Shown: positions 1-9,987 of the stretch, one piece after another
How the letters are laid out: the number at the start of each line of letters is the position of its first letter
Position numbering within the stretch: the stretch's first letter is position 1
Source: Psilocybe azurescens
Lineage: Eukaryota > Basidiomycota > Agaricomycetes > Agaricales > Agrocybaceae
Length of the DNA stretch: 23,992 bases
Assembly: GCA_023853785.1 (NCBI GenBank)
Contig: JAJIRX010000056.1
Span: forward strand, 1-23,992
Direction of reading: 5' to 3'
Translations under genes and position numbers: made by a program
The notes under the pieces: model-generated
What the model saw: the letters and a program-made list of their open reading frames with translations, nothing else
Databases searched by the model: none
What the model was told of the DNA's origin: nothing

Positions 1-2
1 CC

Positions 3-230
3 CCTCCAAATTCTTGGTCGGGGATTGTTCCGCCAGCATCCACGCCAGCTACGAGATCGCCTCTTATCTTCGCTATGGGTCTTCCGAGCCCACTTTGGTC
101 TCGTTCGAATGTTCTTCCTCGCCACGTATCGGATACGAATCCAGAAGCAGGGACTTCGCGAGGATTCGTTTCTGCATTGAAGTGGGTTTTCAGAAAAACT
201 TTCGGATATTTCTGGCAACGTAGAGGGTGA
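3..230 (+). CDS. Possible 3' end of an upstream gene (partial)
   Basis: One frame stays open from the window edge to a TGA at 228-230, giving about 75 residues. The C-terminal part is rich in Trp, Phe, Arg and Lys and ends in WQRRG, and the earlier part is rich in Pro and Ser. No domain or family was recognised. The next gene starts 222 bp downstream on the same strand. An open frame of this length could occur by chance, so the call rests only on length and composition. Another frame (14-223) is also open here, and I could not choose between them with certainty. Confidence 0.3.
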   Translation, partial: PPNSWSGIVPPASTPATRSPLIFAMGLPSPLWSRSNVLPRHVSDTNPEAGTSRGFVSALKWVFRKTFGYFWQRRG

Positions 231-452
231 GAAAGAGGTATTCGAATCGTCCGAGTCAAGGAAAAGTTGTCCCCATGGAAATCCAATATATCCTTTAGTG
301 GTATTACCTAGTCCAATACTGTATTTTGGAGTGCTCCAAGACGATTGCGCTCCTTTGCTCATTTCCTCAGGCCATTCAACATTCCTGTCGTTCACAGACA
401 GACAGTCATTCTTTTCGTTTTCATTCTTTGCCACCGTCTATCTCTATATTCC

Positions 453-2231
453 ATGATGTTTTTCACTTACCACCACCGATTTGTGGTTGTCCTATCATTT
501 TTACTATATTTCCTCTCATCAACGCGTTCACCTTTACCTTTGCTGAACCTTCGGAATGTGACGACCTGGCTCTCACATGGACAGGTTCAGAGAACACAAG
601 TTATTATTTAAGATTTTAACTTGTGTTAAATGATTAGGAGGAATACCACCATTCACGCTCAACCTTATTCCTGTATGTATCTCAACAATAGTACTCTGCA
701 TATATTAAATGCGAAGTTTAGATTTTTGGGACCCCTCAGAACGTGTCAATACCGTCCTCAGCATACAGCGATGGAAAGGGCTCTTTTTCCTATCCTCTTC
801 CCTTTCCTAAAACCGCGCAATTGGTGTTTATGATGTCGGATGCGACTGGTTTCAACACTGGAGGTGTTTCTGAGGTGAAAACGGTTTTGCCGTCGAAGGG
901 AGGAACATGCGATACCTCGGAACCTAGTCAGTCTGCTGTCATATGTGCAGGATGGATTTTGACTTCCTGATATCTTAATTAGAGGTCGATTTCTCTTTTC
1001 AATTGAACACAGCTCTTCAACAATGCAGGTAGGCTACTCATCACTTCCTTGTATCACATTCTCTTAATTACATATCCCTTACAGACCTTATGTGATTGAA
1101 GCTTATACAGAAGCTGTACAGCCTGTGACGATATATGTGAGTATGTGCCCATTGCTTTCCTGACAACTCTCTAAGCACCGTATCGGTCAGATCATCGTCC
1201 CTGGAGGAAATGTGACCATATTGAAACCCCCAGCCGGTCCAACATCTTTTACTTGGAATGCCAATGCTGCCCGTGGAACATCAATGATATTCATGTTAAC
1301 CGATGCAAAGGGACGTCAAGGCGGGAGTTCGGACGTTATACCCGTCAATGTTTCAGACGACACCACTTGTTTGAACGCCGCTTCTCCATCTACGACATCA
1401 AATCCTCCTTCCTCATCCTCTACATCGTTACCTGACGCATCTTCTACCTCAGGCTCGAAGGATGGTATATCCATTGCCGCTGTAGCAGGGACTGTTATTG
1501 GGGCACTCATTTTTCTGGCAGTTACAATCACTCTCGGACTGTTTTTCCTCAAGAAAAGACGCGAAGATGCCGCTCCTGGATATTCAGATAATAAATCAGG
1601 TCGACCTGCGCCTAGGAGGGGTTCTGGAGTTGATCTGCCTTACGATTCCGATTTTGGATCTGGTGTACCATACAGTGGAGGTGCTCTACCGAGCAACTTC
1701 CTCCTTCATCTCCGTATCCATATTCTCCTAATTCTAGCGTTCCACTTAGTTCCAATCCTTTCTTGATTCCCACTCTGAAGGCCAAAACAGATCATCCCAG
1801 CATTTACTATCGCCTTCAGGTCATTATCAACCTGGCCCTTTCGATTCATCCAGAGATTATCTACCTGCTCCTCCTGGCCATCTTCAAGGCTACCTTGGCA
1901 CACAGCATTCACCATTCGAACCAGCCAACTCATCTGCACCATCAATACTTCCTGGAATGGGACCCGAAGTCTATTTAATGGAAACTAGACTTCAGTCATC
2001 GATACCAGACACGACGTCGACAACTAAACGACAGGCTGCCCTTGCAGGATCAGCAACTCAAAACCTACTAGATTTATTGTCCACACGGATGTCGAAGATG
2101 ATTTGCCTCCTCCTAATGAGGACGGCGTTGTTGAGCTTCCTCCTCAATACACCGAGAGGCGCCGTGCGCCTGGCTCTGTGGACCCACCGCTTGAGCAGGC
2201 TGGCCCTCCTCTTGCGACATACCCTCTGTAA
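453..2231 (+). CDS. Secreted single-pass membrane protein, unknown function (tandem paralogue 1)
   Basis: This is a six-exon gene: 453-584, 638-672, 722-926, 1013-1028, 1085-1136 and 1191-2231, with GT-AG introns of about 50-86 bp. The product is about 490 residues. It has an N-terminal hydrophobic signal (start ATG at 453 or 456), then a cysteine-containing ectodomain with two similar halves. A Ser/Thr/Pro-rich stalk follows, then a transmembrane helix near 1465-1550 with a KKRR stop-transfer motif. The Pro/Ser-rich cytoplasmic tail contains FIVHTD and ELPPQYTERRAP. The same layout, introns and tail motifs occur in the gene at 3271-4998. The ectodomain halves, with ALTWTG followed by a Pro-rich turn, resemble fungal cell-surface beta-sandwich domains, but that is inference. 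One-base frame changes are needed near 510, 1695, 1760 and 2060. Function unknown; a cell-wall or surface-sensor role is only a guess. Confidence 0.75.
1013..1028 (+). other. 16-nt microexon of paralogue 1
   Basis: Between an AG at 1011-1012 and a GTAGGC donor at 1029 lies a 16-nt exon. It joins phase 1 of the exon ending at 926 to the exon starting at 1085, giving the residues T-L-Q-Q-C-R-P-Y. Paralogue 2 has a 22-nt exon at the same place giving D-D-L-F-Q-C-K-P-Y. The conserved Q-C-[RK]-P-Y residues across the junction support the splice choice. Confidence 0.7.
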
Positions 2232-3270
2232 TCACTTTTTGATCACACTTTCTGGCGGCAGCTGAGCCTCCTCTATGGTCTGGAACCGATTTGTATTTAT
2301 TTTTAAACTATCAATAACATGTAATTTTTATGCATTATGTAAAAAGTGCAAGCTTCAAGTGGCCGCTCATTGGATCGTTCGTTAATCGTTATATTTAGTT
2401 TGTGGGTTGGCCCACGCCATCATTACTTCACACGAAAACATATACAGACCGCGAAAACAGTTTGAAGGCATAACCATTCTGTATTTTATTAACTGCCCGC
2501 CATGGACAACCTCAGCCGGCCTCGCAGGCGCAGTGTCCCCAGAATTCCAGACAGTGTTTGTCGACTATATTATTGCGCTTTTCTATAGTTCTCGATGGCT
2601 ATTGCCGGTGGCTGAACTCAGTTTTCTGCAGTAGGATATCCTGTTTCTTGCTATGGGTTCGACATTAAATTCACTGGACATCAATAGTCAATTTGAACAG
2701 CCAGCGGAAAGCTCGACATAGCCCATCAAAGCAGTGTTAGATGTCTAGAAAAATAAACTTTGGACATCTCGGCCGTTACTACGTGAGATAAGTAAACCTC
2801 TTTCACATGTGAAAGCACCAGTTTAAATCGTATGGGAAAAGGTTACATATAAACGATCGTTGAATTTAAGATGGTCAAAGCCTACAAGGTGCCAAAGTAG
2901 AAGAACTTGCCCCAACGTTAAGCGCGCTGAGCCAACTTGGACTACCAATTATATGTAGATCACGACGGGATCTTTGTTATAAATAGATTTTGCAATGCAT
3001 TTAGGTTGTGCCGTTGCGGCGCCGGACGCCCATCCCATTCTAGTGTCCGAGATTGTCGCTTTCACGGCCTTTGCCTGGAGACCAGTTTTGCTGGGGCTGT
3101 CATTTGAGCGTCAGGATCTGACCCCGACATACATGCCTCGTTGTCCTCCTTACCTTCGACCTTTAAGATTCAACCCAGCGCCGAGGTACTTGGAGTTCTC
3201 ACTAACTAGGCTACTGTCCACCCGGACTCGGACGTTTGCTTGCGCTGGTGGCTTGGAACTTGGGAAAACC
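2232..3270. other. Intergenic region between the two paralogues
   Basis: No gene was recognised. The first 200 bp should hold the 3' UTR of the upstream gene, including an AT-rich stretch near 2290-2340. The last few hundred bases should hold the promoter and 5' UTR of the downstream paralogue. A 139-residue open frame at 2995-3414 runs into the paralogue's first exon in another frame and has no recognisable content. Confidence 0.6.
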
Positions 3271-4998
3271 ATGTTTTCAACCTCAAAATGTTGGAGCGCG
3301 ATTATCTTGAGCGCATCTCTGGCCCCACTCTCTGTCAATGCTTTCAACTTCACGAATAATAATCCAACGCAGTGTGACGATTTTACGATCCAGTGGACAG
3401 GTATGAAAATTTGACTACTTCAGCGCCTTGTGGACTAATGTACAACAACTTTTTGACGACTGTAGGAGGTCAACCGCCATTCAATTTGTTGATGATTCCG
3501 GTACGTATTTGTCGTAACTCTGTTCGAACTCTTCCACTAAGATTTATATTTGATAGCCCGGACAAATTCTACGCAACATAACCATTCCCTCAACCGCGTT
3601 TACAAGCAATTCAGGAACATATACCCTACAACTTCCTCTTGCTGAACATCAGCGTGTGCTTTTCGCCGTTTCGGATTCAACTGGAGTTACTGCCGGGGAA
3701 TATCCACTTTATATGATGTAGGTGCATCAGTCAGTAACAGACAGTGTAATACCACAAGCCCAAGTACGCTATGATTCCAAAAACGGCCAATGAGCGACAG
3801 TGCTGATAAATTTCCAATAATACCAGCTGCAGATTTCTTCTTCTCTACAGACGACGATTTGTTTCAATGCAAGTAAGTCCACTATTTTACTACTATTTTA
3901 CTTGGGAATATGCTAGACGTTGATACTCGCGCTCTCCTCGTGTAAAGGCCTTACCCTTTCACTCAGTATCCTAACGCTATCCAACCCGTCACCATAATTG
4001 TGAGTAATCTGGAAATTTCTTTGGCTTTAATGATATTTACAACCAACCTACAAAGGGCTTTATTCCACAAAACCAGCCTTTGATTTTCCATCCCCGACCG
4101 GAGATTCTTTCTCATGGAATCCCGTAAATCTTACAGCTGGGACGTCCATCGCTTTCTACATGACGGACTCTCAAGGACGGAATGGTGGGATTGCTGATAT
4201 CGAGGTTGTCCGGCTTTCTGATGACCAGTCCTGCATGGCGACATCGTCTTCGACAAACTCCTCGCCAAACTCTTCACCGACTGGAACGATTCAGCCAGAT
4301 TCGACAATAGTACCAAACCAAAATCCGGACTTATCGCAGGGGTTGTGGCAGGGGTTGTGGTCCTCATCTTAGTGTTTGTATTTGTTGCAGTATTCTGCGT
4401 CAGGAGGCGGCGCAAACAAGGAACATCGGGAAGACGACGGAGTTCAAGGAGACCGATAGATCCTATATACGATCAAGCTGGATCCCCTGCACCTGAAGGA
4501 GCGTCCTACTTGATGTTCCCCACCCAATATACAATCACACCTCTTACAGCTACGGAGCCAGAAAGCATGACAGCTCGTTCAAGAAAACGACAGTTAATGC
4601 AATCGGATGGAGCTGACGACCAATCATTTCCTTCCGGCTCGTCTCGAAATCAAATGATGGCCCAGTATCCTCCCAGTGCTTACACTTCTTCAGAGCCACC
4701 TTCACACTTTGGTACATCGGGACATAGCTCTCTCACAAATGGTGGAGACCCTTCCGGAATTAGCACGTTCACAAATTCTGATCCTAGAAGTCAATACAAA
4801 CCGCCGCCACGATTAATTGTGCACACCGATATCGCAGAAACAGCGCACGAACCTTTGGAATTGCCACCCCAGTATTCAGAGGGTCGTGCACCTATACCTG
4901 GTTTGGTGACCTCTAATGAGTCACAAGCCACGCTGTCTCAGAGCTCGAGCTCGAGACCAGGAAAAATATGCGGTCATAGGAAGGATTTTGAAGTTTGA
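3271..4998 (+). CDS. Secreted single-pass membrane protein, unknown function (tandem paralogue 2)
   Basis: Six exons: 3271-3400, 3466-3500, 3557-3763, 3851-3872, 3948-3999 and 4056-4998, giving about 463 residues. A clear signal peptide (MFSTSKCWSAIILSASLAPL and onward, cleavage probably after VNA) opens the protein. The ectodomain carries TQCDDFTIQWTG and QCKPYPFTQYP, followed by a Ser/Asn/Thr-rich stalk. A Gly/Val transmembrane helix at about 4327-4400 ends in VRRRRK, and the long Ser/Pro-rich tail contains LIVHTD and LELPPQYSEGRAP. Exons 2 and 5 have exactly the lengths of those in paralogue 1 (35 and 52 nt). The frame has to be corrected by one base at the G run 3695-3698, at the C run 4092-4095 and near 4306. 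The start was chosen because it opens the signal peptide directly. Function unknown. Confidence 0.78.
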
Positions 4999-6891
4999 AG
5001 CAAGGATGTATTATAGACATGGGATTTCGGATATTCAATATTTAACCTACTTTACTTCAGTTATAAGTACGTCTTGTACACTTGGATTTGAATACCTTAA
5101 GGGCATTTCTGCAATCATCTGCAATTTGGCGAGTCAAACTGGTGATAGTAAGACGTGCCTTCAATGGTGCGTGGTCACCTGCATTACGGACTGAGTAGTG
5201 AAGTTCCGGAACCCGTAATCTCTTTCCATTAAATTCGACATATGTTTGTTATGTTATTGCCCCTTAATTCGACGAAGAGGTCGGTTGATAATACCAATCG
5301 GTTACTTGAGTAGGAAATTCGGAGACGCCCGACACCTGTATGAGCCTGAGCCCACACCACGATTCCATGACCACGTCGACCAAGATGTGCTGCCGCTGAG
5401 TCTTCTACACACTTTCAACGAATTTTAAGGTGTTGACCCGATATGTCAAAATTATCGCCTGGCGGGCCAAATCTCATGTGGCCACCCCTCCGACAGTAGT
5501 TCGTACGCGCCTAGTATGCGTGGACTTCCATTGAAAATGTCAACGGTGTGTATTTCTCTGCATTTTGAGGTATGGCATTAACTGAATACTTGAATATTAG
5601 ACAACTGGGAACTTCTCGAGGCTGGTTGATTTGCTCAGATTGATGTTTGCGACAAATACGCCTTCCCAGATGTTGTAGGGCACGATCGTGCTCTGCGCGT
5701 TCAGTATGGACTACTACTGCTTGTATTTCCCACTTAGCCGATGATTTATGCTTGCGATAAGGGTGGCCCTCCTCTTGCTTACCGACTCCTTTGTCAATTG
5801 TCCACAGCTGCTTTGTCGCCCAGATTGCTCCTGCCCTAGGAGCTCGGTTGGTGGAGTAAACATTCTAGCCCTTTGCTGCATTCGACTACATTCTTGGATA
5901 TATACCCTGCAAATGACAAGTGCATGGCTCTACGATGCTTCTGGTCAAACTCTTACGACTTGGCAAAATGATCTTTGTTGCTTTCTTCGGGATTCCTGAC
6001 AGGCGCCGGTAAATATCGACTGCGAATCAACTCCAGAAATCTCTGTTTTACGGTTAAGTTTAACAATATTTATTTGGGGAAGATTGCATTGACGTTCCAG
6101 GCCAGATCTAAAGGAGTACATATCGGATGGTGCTCATCTTGCTTTAACTGTCAAGCAAGAAACCATCAAGATCTCACATGAAAGGACAATGTACCATCAT
6201 GCTCTTCAAGGTTTTGTTCTTCACGCCAAATCTTTTGTTCTTTGACTACTATGTTACTCATAGGTTTTATTGGTTTGATATCAAAGTCCATTTGGACATC
6301 TGGCGAGGCCGAAGCATTCAACGCGCTCAATCTTTCAATACTGAGATGAAGGGCCTCCGGAAATTATATTGGTTGCGTCTTGCTTGCAATTCTTGAGCCT
6401 TTCAATCTCTGAGAGCTTCTCTGAAAGCCGAAACGCCATGTCAGAGGTTCCCTGAATATTCCAATCTAATTGTTACGAGACCTTTATTCTTCAAGATTGA
6501 GGGTCGTTAACAAAGCATACTAAGCCGCTGTGACCTCCACTTGGCCTCTTCTGCGAAACTTTACACGGACGCACAAAAGATTTCATGGGCCAATTGGTCT
6601 TGCGACGATTGTTTGTTATGGAAATCACTGCAATTGGCTGCACCTGGATGTCGGATCACCTCTTGCAATCTGGAATAAACTGCAGAAAGGATGTTAATCA
6701 TTTACCAACGTTTTTTTCCTTCATACATGGATATAAGACTATATAACTGTTCGGATCACGCATCACAATGAGGAAACGGAAAACTATTTCTAAGAGATAC
6801 TACACACCACTCAAGCGGAGGTTTAAGTTATTACAACAAGAAGACCATTTAGTTATTGAGCAGGGGGACAAGAAACAAGGAAGGAGCGTGT
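4999..6891. other. Gene-poor region, no recognised gene
   Basis: About 1.9 kb lies between the stop of paralogue 2 and the stop of the minus-strand gene at 6892. The two genes converge here, so 3' UTRs occupy both ends. Several open frames of 60-97 residues occur on the + strand (for example 5748-5999, 5975-6181 and 6178-6396). They overlap end to end and could be fragments of a decayed gene, but none shows a domain I know. No tRNA, inverted repeat or transposon remnant was recognised. Confidence 0.55.
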
Positions 6892-7766
6892 TCATGGTTC
6901 GTCTTGTTCATGATGTGGGGGCGGCCCTGCTTCCTGAGCTGCTTCTGGGCTGAGATTCTGGCGAGCAAAAGCGTCGATCATAGCTTCTTGATCTTTGCGC
7001 CGGCGATGCCTCTTTCGCCTGTCGTCTTTAATCAATCTTTCAATCTTTCGTCGAGATTTGCTATGTAGGCGAGGGTCTGCAATTGCTTGTTTGCATCTAT
7101 AGCAAGCAAGTTCAATAATTGCGAGCAAACGGAGGGTCTCTGAGTTATTCAGGGCCTGAAAGAAGATAAAATCGATTTTAGTCCCCGTATGTGATTAATA
7201 ATCAAAGTATTACGCACATTCAAAGACCATGAGATAACCCTATTGCCGTCAACGCAGCCAATAACCACAAAATTGCCCCGTTTTTCGGCTTGTAAATCTG
7301 ACGACTAAAGATCCCATCTGAGCATAAATTGAAACATATCATAATACAGAGCAATTGACGCACTTCTCCAAATGTTGTCATCACTTTACCGGTTGTCAAA
7401 TTTCTGACCACTGTCGCAACACAATCGTTAGTCGTTCGACAATGCACTGTTGAGTACAGCTTACCGACACGGGAAGAGTGGCCTGACAATTCTTGTATAA
7501 CAACACCTCTCCCTTGATAGGACCAAGTGTCTTTCCCAGGGTTGCGAACGTGGACTTTCACCTGGATTTCTCGAAAGTTGTCCCGAACAGTAAGGGTAGG
7601 AGCGTGAGGAACTAAAAGGTCACAATGAAAAGATCCATCAAAAAGACACATGGAGGCATATTTACTTACCTTGGTTTGTATGCGTGTCTGTGAGGGACTG
7701 GTGAGTGCCCTGGTTAGAGGTGGCCACATTAGGCGCGCTGTCGATATCCATCGTCTCGTCTGTCAT
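6892..7766 (-). CDS. Basic protein of 213 residues, conserved-looking, unknown function
   Basis: Five exons on the minus strand: 7766-7670, 7611-7465, 7410-7364, 7304-7218 and 7155-6892. The introns are 54-62 bp with GT-AG ends and the frame is open throughout, giving 213 residues. An acidic, disordered N-terminus begins MTDETMDIDSAP. A compact middle follows with VKVHVRNPGKDTWSYQGRGV, VVVRNLTTGKV, SSDLQAEKRGNFVVIGC and NRVISWSLNALNNSETLRLL. Next comes a helix with ELACYRCKQA, then a strongly basic segment (residues of the type RRKIERLIKDDRRKRHRRRK) and a Pro/His-rich end. The middle has the strand pattern of a PH/EVH1-like fold, and the basic segment could be a nuclear localisation signal; both are inference. 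I recall similar fungal hypothetical proteins but no named member. Of the host genes here, this is the only one that needs no frame correction. Confidence 0.8.
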
Positions 7767-8785
7767 CTGTGGCACAAAATTGATGAAGCCGGGTCGGAAA
7801 GTGTCGGCTTGAATAGACCAGTCCAATGAAAGAGATAAACAAACAGTTTGGGGAGTGAAAGGTGAGGGGTAAAGTCGTGAATAGGCCTTGAAAGGAGTGG
7901 TCGTCGGAGGTTGAGGACGAGTTTGAGTTTCAAAGTCACGGTTCACATCGCGAAGCCAATTATGGATCACGTGCGCATCATATCTAAATGAAACTCCTAA
8001 TTGTCGGAATTCCTCCTTCCTGTCTTCCACCACATCCCTGTCTTTGTTGTCATTCTATTTCTATGTGGTAACTTTGTGCCAATTAACAGAAATACCAAAA
8101 TTGTCTTTTGTCTTCAATGACCAACCATCTGAGTCTCTGTGGCTGATGGAATTTGAATAGTCCACTGATCAATGAAAAGGATATGAAAGGGAAGTGCATG
8201 CCTTCAAGCCACTGTGTATTACACATAAAAGGTGCAAGAACTCTGATAACATGGAAACATATCCCATAACTCATGTTACTGTTGAAAAGACCAAAGCAAG
8301 CAGATAAACACTATGAGATTGGGAAGTAAACATATAGCATACAATAATGTATGTACTAGTTTATATAGATACCCATATTCTAACAGGCCATAAAGAAACT
8401 GTCTAGATGTGTTATTTTCATCAAGTATTTAATCCAATGACATTAGCAAGTGTGGTGTTCACAAAAGACTATTTTTTTTTAGCAGGGCAGAGATGTCCAG
8501 TTTGTGCTGCGGTGTACCAGATGTCCTAATAAGTATATTCAAAATGTGTGAAGTACAAACATGTTGTTCTTTTCAAGGTACAGCTATTAGAGGAATTTTT
8601 TTTTTGATGAGTTTGAAAAACAATAGAGGAGCAGAAAAGATAAGATGACATATTAAGATAGATACAGAAAGAGTCCAATGGGCTTGACATTTGAAGTAGA
8701 AGGGTGCTGCAGTGGCTGATCCTTTGTCATGTTTGCTGTGCATGCATAGAGTAAGCCTTGAATGATTGCAGAGTTCTTTCATATG
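7767..8785. other. Upstream region of the minus-strand gene with a transposon scrap
   Basis: The first 300 bp should hold the promoter and 5' UTR of the gene ending at 6892; an open frame at 7662-8033 overlaps its first exon but has no recognisable content. From about 8080 the sequence becomes AT-rich and looks like old transposon debris. Only 8353-8432 can be assigned (see that entry). Confidence 0.55.
8353..8432 (+). repeat. Fragment of the same Tc1-type transposon end
   Basis: These 80 bases match 20537-20621, the last codons, 3' UTR and inner right terminal repeat of the Tc1-type element, with about ten differences and one GATA unit fewer. Similarity stops on both sides. It is a separate truncated copy, oriented like the right end, and lies 355 bp outside the left end of the intact-ended element. 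It is therefore inverted relative to the left terminal repeat. Confidence 0.8.
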
Positions 8786-8787
8786 TA

Positions 8788-9011
8788 CAGTGACTTGAAA
8801 AACTGTCTGGGTGTTTTTGAAATTGAACTTAAACTGACTATAATGACATGTAATCTTAATGAAATTATATGATTTAAAATGTACTAGAAAGCCTTGGATC
8901 ACAGCTTTCAGGAGATATAATATATATTTGTATTTGTTTAGTCCATCTATTATTATTAAATACTTTATAAAAATAACACATCCAGACAGTTTCTTTGCAG
9001 GTTGTTGGAAT
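8788..9011 (+). repeat. Left terminal inverted repeat of the Tc1-type element
   Basis: This matches the reverse complement of 20564-20786. An outer motif (AAAAACTGTCTGGGTGTTTT, starting at 8797) and an inner motif in the opposite direction (ACACATCCAGACAGTTTCTT, ending near 8996) lie at the two edges. Each terminal repeat thus holds two copies of a CTGTC[TC][GA]GATGT-type box facing each other. These are probable transposase binding sites, as in the IR/DR group of Tc1 elements; binding is inference. Confidence 0.88.
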
Positions 9012-9174
9012 TAACACAATAAGGTTTTTGTTATTGTAAACATGCAAAAAAATATCAAATTAATGAAAACATGTTGGAAGTATATAACAAAGACTGAAAC
9101 TTTACATTCCCCAAGTTTATAGCCCATTATTCTCTGCTACACAGCCATGCATTCTCTCTTTTAAATTATCATCT

Positions 9175-9787
9175 TTATGCTGGAAAATAGTGATTCTATT
9201 TGCAAAACTGATGTCAAACTTGGTGTTTTGAAGTCAACTATTTGGGTGATATGTTTTGGGATAGAGTTATTGATGAAAAAAATCATGAAGACCATTTTTC
9301 TAAGCTCACTCCCTATGACCACTGCCACCTAGTTTGACTTCTCTCCACTGGAAAGGCTGATACTTCCATACAACTCTGCTGCCAGCTTCTCACTATCACC
9401 AACACATCTAACTCCATCTAAACCATTCAAAATTCCCTTAAAAAAGGATCTTGTAGCACAAGTCAAGCTCAAAAAGCCATTCCTCTCTAAGAACCATAGG
9501 AAGGCTTGCTTGAAAATTGTCCAGAAGTATGAAAACTGAACAGAAAAAGACTGGAAATATGTTATGTTCACAGATGAGACCAAGATCAATTGAATTGGGT
9601 CAGATGGAAGGCAGTAGGTGAGAAAAAGGCTGGTTCTCCTCTCCCAACTCAACATGTAGAAAACCATCAAATTTGGAGAAGAACATATGATAATTTGGAG
9701 TTGTATAATAATAAGTGGTGTTGGCTACATGTGCAGGATAGAAGGCAAGGTGGATGGAGAACTCCATGTAAGCATTTTGGATGACTA
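9175..9787 (+). pseudogene. Tc1-type transposase, 5' part (dead)
   Basis: Remnants of a helix-turn-helix region at about 9210-9300 (VLKSTIW) lead into SKLTPYDHCHLV, ADTSIQLCCQLLTITNT and LKKGSC. MFTDETKIN at about 9564-9590 holds the first catalytic aspartate (codon 9573-9575). GYMCRIEGKVDGELHVSILD, in another frame, closes the piece at 9787. There are many in-frame stops (for example TGA at 9591) and frame changes. The coding match breaks off after the residues DDY. The segment that normally carries the second catalytic Asp (about 35 residues in the family) is not recognisable on either side of the insertion. Function would be cut-and-paste transposition; this copy is inactive. Confidence 0.85.
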
Positions 9788-9975
9788 TTGTGGAGGAGAT
9801 TGGCGACGTGCTCATAGAACTGAGCTAAGTTGGAATTCCCATGACTTGGTGTCCACACTGTCATTATCATGCATTCGCGCATTTCTCAATCGCCCACAAA
9901 TGCTCAACGATGTTCGCCCACCAACATACCTCTGCCAACGCACGTCAGCTGCATAATGCAGTCCCATCACGAACA

Positions 9976-9987
9976 GTAGAACAGGAT
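9976..9987 (+). repeat. Target duplication of the LINE relic, poly-A side
   Basis: GTAGAACAGGAT sits directly before the T run (9988-9997 on this strand, the poly-A of the minus-strand element). The identical 12-mer is at 12492-12503. Confidence 0.9.

Noticed and set aside
2995..3414. A 139-residue + strand frame overlapping the start of paralogue 2
   Set aside because: It runs into the signal-peptide exon in the same frame from an upstream ATG. The signal peptide beginning at 3271 and the match to paralogue 1 argue for the later start.
5748..6396. Chain of three short + strand open frames
   Set aside because: They overlap in a way that could be a broken gene, but no motif, intron pattern or repeat supports it.
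7662..8033. A 123-residue minus-strand open frame upstream of the 213-residue protein
   Set aside because: It contains the real first exon in the same frame but extends it through what looks like 5' UTR. The ATG at 7766 starts a plausible N-terminus and the extension shows no domain.
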